A stretch of DNA of 64,000 bases from positions 4,154,001 through 4,218,000 of the forward strand of contig NC_059538.1 in the NCBI RefSeq assembly GCF_905220415.1, written 5' to 3'. Made by a program: the position numbers and the translations under genes. Origin of the DNA: Colias croceus. Taxonomy: Eukaryota > Arthropoda > Insecta > Lepidoptera > Pieridae. The notes below the pieces were generated by a model that saw only the letters and a list, made by a program, of their open reading frames with translations, made no database searches and was not told the DNA's origin. Of the stretch, positions 58,862 to 64,000 are shown piece after piece (position 1 is the stretch's first letter; each line of letters opens with the position of its first letter).

Positions 58862-59841
58862 CTTTTACACGTTATTTAATCAAGCACATCACAATCTCAA
58901 AGTCACCGAACAAAACGAACGCGAACTTGTCACTAATTAGGTGCTTTCAAAAATTTTCATCCGTTTTTATAAGCATTCTTTTTGAAATGATTGATTGATA
59001 CAAGTTTTTAAAATTGAATTCAGAAGTCCATACAATAAAATGGATTTAATAAAAATAATTTGTTTTTTAAAATAATAATAAGCCGAGTGTCACTCCAAGA
59101 ACCGCATTTGCCATAGACCACAGCCATAGATTCATAGAGTAATATAATTTTGAGAGTATTATAATCTTTGATTATAATATATCGGCATAGATTGTAGAGT
59201 TGTAGACCCCTAGGCACACAGCCCCTGGGCCCCGGGGCCCTGAGCAAGCGTCTAGATCAAGAAGCTTATATCTGTTGTGATGACCACCTTGAGATGTTGT
59301 TTTATATTATTATATAAATTATATGGGGAAGGAACTGTTATCTTTAATAAAGGTTACCTTCTCGGTAACCTAGCAAAGATGCCTGTCTCGAACCGTTGAT
59401 TGATATATAGGTACCTATCATTATACAAATGTACAACACCTAATGTATTTAAGTTTGATTGAATAAACGAATTTGAATTTGAATGTAGAAAAATCAAAAT
59501 TTAGGCGAAAAATTAGGGCGTCATTTGATTACTCCTTGTTAACAATAATTTCACATAACTCATTTCAATAACTCAGACTAGGTACCTAACCAAGGGCAAA
59601 CTTTATTGTCCACCCATTAATACGTATATGCTCCTCGGATATGACCATGACTAGCGCCTCCAATTCTACTACATTTCAACATTTATTTGTGGCAAGCTCA
59701 GAGCAATAAACCTATAGAGTTCTTATATTGAGACAGAACAAAATACATATTTTCTAATCTACTTACTCTTATTCAATAACAGCATAAGCCAGATTGAGAT
59801 AGCGATAGAGTATCTGCACTGTCTTCAAACGTAGCGCGCCG
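58862..59841. other. Brahma upstream region and intergenic DNA
   Basis: The brahma 5' UTR and promoter are likely in the first 100 bp or so above 58861. A solo hAT-like terminus (caagaagcttatatct) is at about 59257. 'ggcaagctcagagcaataaa' at about 59692 has an inverted partner at about 61610. No gene seen. Confidence 0.4.
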
Positions 59842-60039
59842 GCAGTCAGTTTGTTTGCCAACCAGCTGGTGGGCTCAGTGCGTCAAGTGTTTTTAACGAA
59901 ATATTTAGAAAATATAAAGTGTACAGTGTATCTTTTTATTTGTCAGTGTGCTAAAATAACTATAGTATGTTTAGATACCGGCTATCACTAGTCGAATGGG
60001 AGTTTTGGATAAAAACAATGTAAAAATATCTTTCCATCG
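59842..60039 (+). CDS. Possible first exon of an unidentified gene
   Basis: A rise in GC with 'ggcagtcagtttgtttgcc' resembles an insect initiator region. A strong donor, CG|gtaagt, lies at 60039. An ATG at 59996 in good context would encode MGVLDKNNVKISFH before the donor. An earlier ATG at 59967 opens a short overlapping upstream ORF, so the exon may instead be 5' UTR. The rest of the gene is not visible; it could be the 5' exon of porcupine or of a gene that spans it. Confidence 0.35.
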
Positions 60040-61139
60040 GTAAGTGATTTTCAGCAAATTGATAAATATTTATGTTTTAAACCTATTTGAAGGTTTTATC
60101 AAGCACTTTTTTGTAATTTTATGTTGTAACTGTAACATTTACCCACTTTATGGGGTTGTGGAATACAAAATAATGAAATAATTTTTAAAAAATGTCACAA
60201 TAATATCACGTTTGGCATTTTGTTTACCACCGTAGTGTTGTAACACATCTAGCGTATATTAGCGATTTATGACAAAAAATCTATTTCATATTAACGTTGA
60301 TTTATTTATTTTGTTTCTTTATCAGATTTATATGTAGTTGTTGTTGCAAATAATAGATGTAAATTTTTTACCGCAGGAAAATAAAAAATACCACGTGATT
60401 GTTTTATTTGACTTATGTGTTTTAGTTTTAGTTTGTTGTTTATTAATTTCTCTTTTAGATTATTAATAAATTCATTTTGTTTTAGATTTCCAGAGCTAAA
60501 TAAAAAATGGGTATAAAACATGAGACATGAGTAGATTGGACGCTGCCACAATTTGCTATAATATTGTGTTCACTGCATTTCGAGCCTGCGTGTTATCAAG
60601 ATGGATACTCTAGAGTCTAGAAGAATTGTGCAATCTTACGCTTACGTTTTTTTTTGTTCCTGTAGATAATAAATACATTTGATTAAAGAAAGTGAATTTT
60701 TATTTTGAAATTTTTTACACCTAAGTTACTTTAAATGTGTAACTATGTGAAAATTAAACGGTTGATTAGATGACAGTTCTAATAGATGAGAAACTATCTG
60801 TGGAAACTACTATTGAAATACATATACATACATAGTTCCCATTCCTGTTGGATTTACGGGATCAAAAGTAATTTTTCCAAATTTCATTGTAATCGGTTTA
60901 GTAGTATTCGCGTGAAAGAGTAACAAACATCCATCCTCACAAACTTTCGCTTTATTAGTAGGATGTTAGGAAAATGTTTTCATTAAGACTGTCCTTTTAT
61001 TAACTTGTTAAAATTAAAATTCTGCATGATTCCTTCATGCTGACTGTGCCTTTCTCCTCACTCCTTTAACTTTATCATCATTTCCATCTTTATTTTAAAT
61101 TAGTTACATTTCAAGTTTTAAAATTTCTTTTATAATATA

Positions 61140-61312
61140 CTAGCTTTCCACCCACGTTTTTAAAGAAAATCCTGCACAGTTCCCGTTCACGTGGGATTTC
61201 CGGGATAAAACCTATCCTATGTGTGTATGTACAAAATTTCATTGTAATCGGTTCGGCAGTGAAAGAGTAACATCCATTCTCACATAATTTCGCATTTATT
61301 ATATACGTAGGA
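61140..61312 (-). mobile_element. Helitron-like element, reverse
   Basis: Minus-strand start TCCTACGTATATAATAAATG and end GTGGGTGGAAAGCTAG. It contains 'cccgttcacgtgggatttcc'. The same family as 31882-32090. Confidence 0.6.
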
Positions 61313-61672
61313 TTAAACAAAGAATGTATTCAACTGAAATTAATTATTAGTTTTGTTTTTTTTTTTTTTATTATTTCACGAAACCGTAAATGCAAAATAC
61401 ATTCACGATTTTATCGATTGAAGCACATCCCATCACTATCACCTTCTATCTATCTAAATACGTACCTATAGTAAAAATGGTGCCATGACTATGTTGAAAC
61501 GTAGCTTGTTGTCTATAGCTGTCTCATTCTTTCATAGGACGTTTTCTTTAGATAGAGAGAAACAAATATATTAAGTAAATTGTATACGCTCGATACAAGT
61601 ACTCTATAGGTTTATTGCTCTGAGGTGGCAAGCTTATGTCACAGAATACATAATAGTAGCTAAACGCTTAAA

Positions 61673-62279
61673 GGCCCTACTCACGGTTCAACACAACCCA
61701 CAATCTGCTGACACAATTTGTTGAAGTCGCGATTGAGCGTTCTCTACTCACGATTCATCCAACCCTCAATCTGCTGATACAATTTCATTCCGCGATTGCT
61801 TGCCACAACGTGTGCACGTCACGTTGATGCCTGGCCTGATGCTAAACCTCAACGTAATAATACGCATTATTAATGGATATACTAATTTATGAAATATAAG
61901 ATAATTATCTTTGTAAAGCTTGTATTTTTTCCAATTTTATTGATAGATTTCAAGGGCTATAAAGTATAAACGGCTATAAAATATAAACATCTTCCTCAAA
62001 TATGTAAAAATGTCTTTCCCGCGTTTATCTCAAAACCGCCATTTTGCGATTACTGCGCAGCGCGATTGAGCCGAGATTGGAGCAATCACAATACTCACGT
62101 TTCAACACGCACACAATCTGCTGAGACAATTTGTCGGGTTGCTTCCGCGCCGATCCAATACACAACATGTTGGGTTACGCCCCCAACGTGCCCTCAACTA
62201 TACTATTCACGACACAATCTGTCAGCTCACTGCAGATTGTGTCAACAGATTGTTACTGAAATTGAATCGTGAGTAGGCT
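61673..62279. repeat. MITE with internal direct repeats
   Basis: Left 'ggccctactcacggttcaac', right 'gaattgaatcgtgagtaggc' read as its inverse with a few changes. Inside, 'cacaatctgctga' type units recur at least five times in both orientations. It ends about 475 bp before the porcupine ATG. Confidence 0.6.
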
Positions 62280-62754
62280 ACTTTATATTTGCGGAATAGT
62301 TTCGAATTCAAAATTTGATTTTTTTTTTATAAATTTCGAAATTTAAAACCGGCTAGAGCCGGCATAGGTACTTGCTCTGTGGCTTTACATTTTGACAATA
62401 AACCTAGGTTTATTCTCTGGTTTATTCAAGGTATTGCTCTGAGTTTTGACAGGTATCGAAAAGACAATTATTATTTAATGTCAAAATTTTCACAAAAACA
62501 TTAATTGATGAGGCGGTAAGCGGTTAAATATTTGATCAGGAAATTATATCAAAGAACGATTTTTAAAAGATGTAAAGTTTCAACAAACGATAGTCGAAGT
62601 TATAAAAACCATATATGAACAATAATTATTATTGTTACTCAGATTCTCAGGCAATAAAGTACAATACAAAATGAAGAAACAGGAATATAACTCAGACCAC
62701 TAAAACAGTACCTACCTACCTATAATAAAATAATTGAGTTAAAAAAGTAAAACA

Positions 62755-64000
62755 ATGGAAGAAGAAGAAGAATATATAGAGAATTCCTGGAGTTACTTAA
62801 CCTTTTGCATTGAACCTACACTTTATGAAGGATTAAGATTTGCGAAAGATCTGCTTCTTGCAAATCTTTGTTTACGGTTTTCCATTCAGTTTATATCCGT
62901 ACCACAAAATGTTCGACATAGCATAAGTTTAGTAATAGGAAGTCTGTTACTGTATTATAATATTGGATCAGCAATTTCGTGGGTTTATGGACTGACTGCA
63001 GGTGCCTATTTATTAATCTTAATGTTAACAAATGTAACAAAGAAAAAAATAGGAGGTGCTATTACCTGTGTAAGTGTCATATCTTTTTTATTATTATGTG
63101 AATTATACTTAATAAATCCAAAAATATGGCAACAAATAAGAGGGATACAAATGATTGCATCTATGAAAATTATTTCAATAGCAATAGAACTAGATCGAAG
63201 TTTGTTTAAGAAAATGGTTAATCCATTTGAATTTGCTGGCTATATTCTCTGTCCTGCAAATTGTATGTTGGGGCCTTGGATTTCATATAAATCTTATGAG
63301 AAAGATTTATGTGTTAAATTTTTATCTCGAAGATGGATAAAGATAATTCTATATAATCTATTTTTGGCAATGATATTTTTAATTTTGTCTAATTGTATTG
63401 TCCCTTGGTTTATTGAAGACAACAGTATGAAATGGTTAATTGCATATAGAGATGCCCAAGCCTTCAGAATGTCTCATTATTTTGTATCAAGTATGTCTGT
63501 GGTGTCAATGGTAAGTGCTGGCTTTGGCTTGACAAATGATTGCCACTCGGAAATAGATATAACTAAACCTTATTTTATTGAACTGCCAAGATCATTGGTG
63601 CAAGTGGTTATTTTTTGGAATATACCAATGCACCAGTGGTTAAAAAATTATGTGTTCAAAACTTGTCAACCATATGGACAATTTTTTGCAATCTTTACAA
63701 CATATGCAATATCTTCTCTGCTTCATGGTTGTAATTTTCAACTATCAGCAGTTCTTTTGAGCATTGGAACATTTTCTTATGTAGAATATAATTTTAGATA
63801 TAAGGTCGCATCTGCTTTAGAAGTTTGTTGTTTGGCTAATCCATGTGTTAAACAATGTGATCATAAATATAAGAAAAACAGTTTTATGGCAATGTTTATA
63901 AACTTTTTATTTTCTCTCATAACAATAATGCATCTTGCTTACTTAGGAGTTATGTTTGAAGCATCATTCTCAGTGCAGGAGACTGGTTACTCTTTTTCAC
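62755..64000 (+). CDS. por: Porcupine, Wnt protein O-acyltransferase (cut by window end)
   Basis: MBOAT-family enzyme of the endoplasmic reticulum that puts palmitoleate on a serine of Wnt proteins, needed for Wnt secretion. ATG at 62755; 415 codons stay open to the window end without an intron, so the 3' end is missing (human PORCN about 460 aa). Many hydrophobic spans. The conserved region runs from IELPRSLVQVVIFWNIPMHQ to HLAYLGVMF. The catalytic-site Asn289 (FWNIPM) and His324 (SLLHG) are 35 residues apart, as in human. The run of acidic codons after the start (MEEEEEYIENSW) is soluble. Identity rests on this close match. Confidence 0.93.
   Translation, partial: MEEEEEYIENSWSYLTFCIEPTLYEGLRFAKDLLLANLCLRFSIQFISVPQNVRHSISLVIGSLLLYYNIGSAISWVYGLTAGAYLLILMLTNVTKKKIGGAITCVSVISFLLLCELYLINPKIWQQIRGIQMIASMKIISIAIELDRSLFKKMVNPFEFAGYILCPANCMLGPWISYKSYEKDLCVKFLSRRWIKIILYNLFLAMIFLILSNCIVPWFIEDNSMKWLIAYRDAQAFRMSHYFVSSMSVVSMVSAGFGLTNDCHSEIDITKPYFIELPRSLVQVVIFWNIPMHQWLKNYVFKTCQPYGQFFAIFTTYAISSLLHGCNFQLSAVLLSIGTFSYVEYNFRYKVASALEVCCLANPCVKQCDHKYKKNSFMAMFINFLFSLITIMHLAYLGVMFEASFSVQETGYSFS

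Larger units (their letters stand above)
60040..62754. other. Intron or intergenic DNA upstream of porcupine
   Basis: AT-rich with repeats: a partial Helitron-like copy at about 60830-60962 (reverse), a complete one at 61140-61312, an inverted partner of the 59692 repeat at about 61600-61640, and a MITE at 61673-62279. No coding sequence seen. Confidence 0.45.

Overview
This is a eukaryotic nuclear window, AT-rich and intron-rich. The protein homologies and repeat types point to an insect of the order Lepidoptera (moth or butterfly); I cannot name the species. Genes are split by GT-AG introns. Intergenic and intronic DNA is full of short non-autonomous transposons typical of lepidopteran genomes: TC...CTAG Helitron-like elements ending in a GC-rich 'gcgaagccg' tail, hairpin MITEs, and an R1-like LINE.

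Layout. 1-7.5 kb is a repeat-rich intergenic region with a tandem of Helitron-like elements, two abutting 8-bp-TSD elements and one possible first coding exon on the minus strand. 7.5-14.2 kb (+) is Rop (Munc18/Sec1, synaptic vesicle fusion), with two alternative versions of one exon. 15.8-19.4 kb (+) is argininosuccinate synthase. 19.9-20.8 kb (+) is Mediator subunit MED22. 21.4-22.2 kb (-) is complex I subunit NDUFB8. 23.8-26.6 kb (+) is a SCYL3-like pseudokinase. 27.4-28.6 kb (-) is an AGPAT acyltransferase. 29.3-31.7 kb (+) is ribosomal protein L5, with two candidate C/D snoRNAs in adjacent introns. 34.6-36.7 kb (+) is a ZAD/C2H2 zinc-finger protein. 37.3-58.9 kb (-) is brahma, the SWI/SNF ATPase, rebuilt here as 27 coding exons. 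Its introns hold a complete R1-like LINE of about 6.1 kb nested in a MITE, and a decayed Tc1-like transposon. 62.8 kb to the window end (+) is the Wnt acyltransferase porcupine, cut by the edge.

The host genes are unrelated housekeeping or signalling genes and do not form one pathway. For every complete host gene the exon phases add up to a multiple of three, which supports the models: 586, 413, 138, 172, 655, 275, 299, 416 and 1707 codons in the order above. The observations most worth following are the mutually exclusive Rop exon pair, the pair of snoRNA candidates in RpL5 whose guide matches the 18S decoding site, the nested LINE-in-MITE in brahma with a likely single-base frameshift in its ORF1, the collagen-like tract in Brahma, and the tandem Helitron-like arrays.
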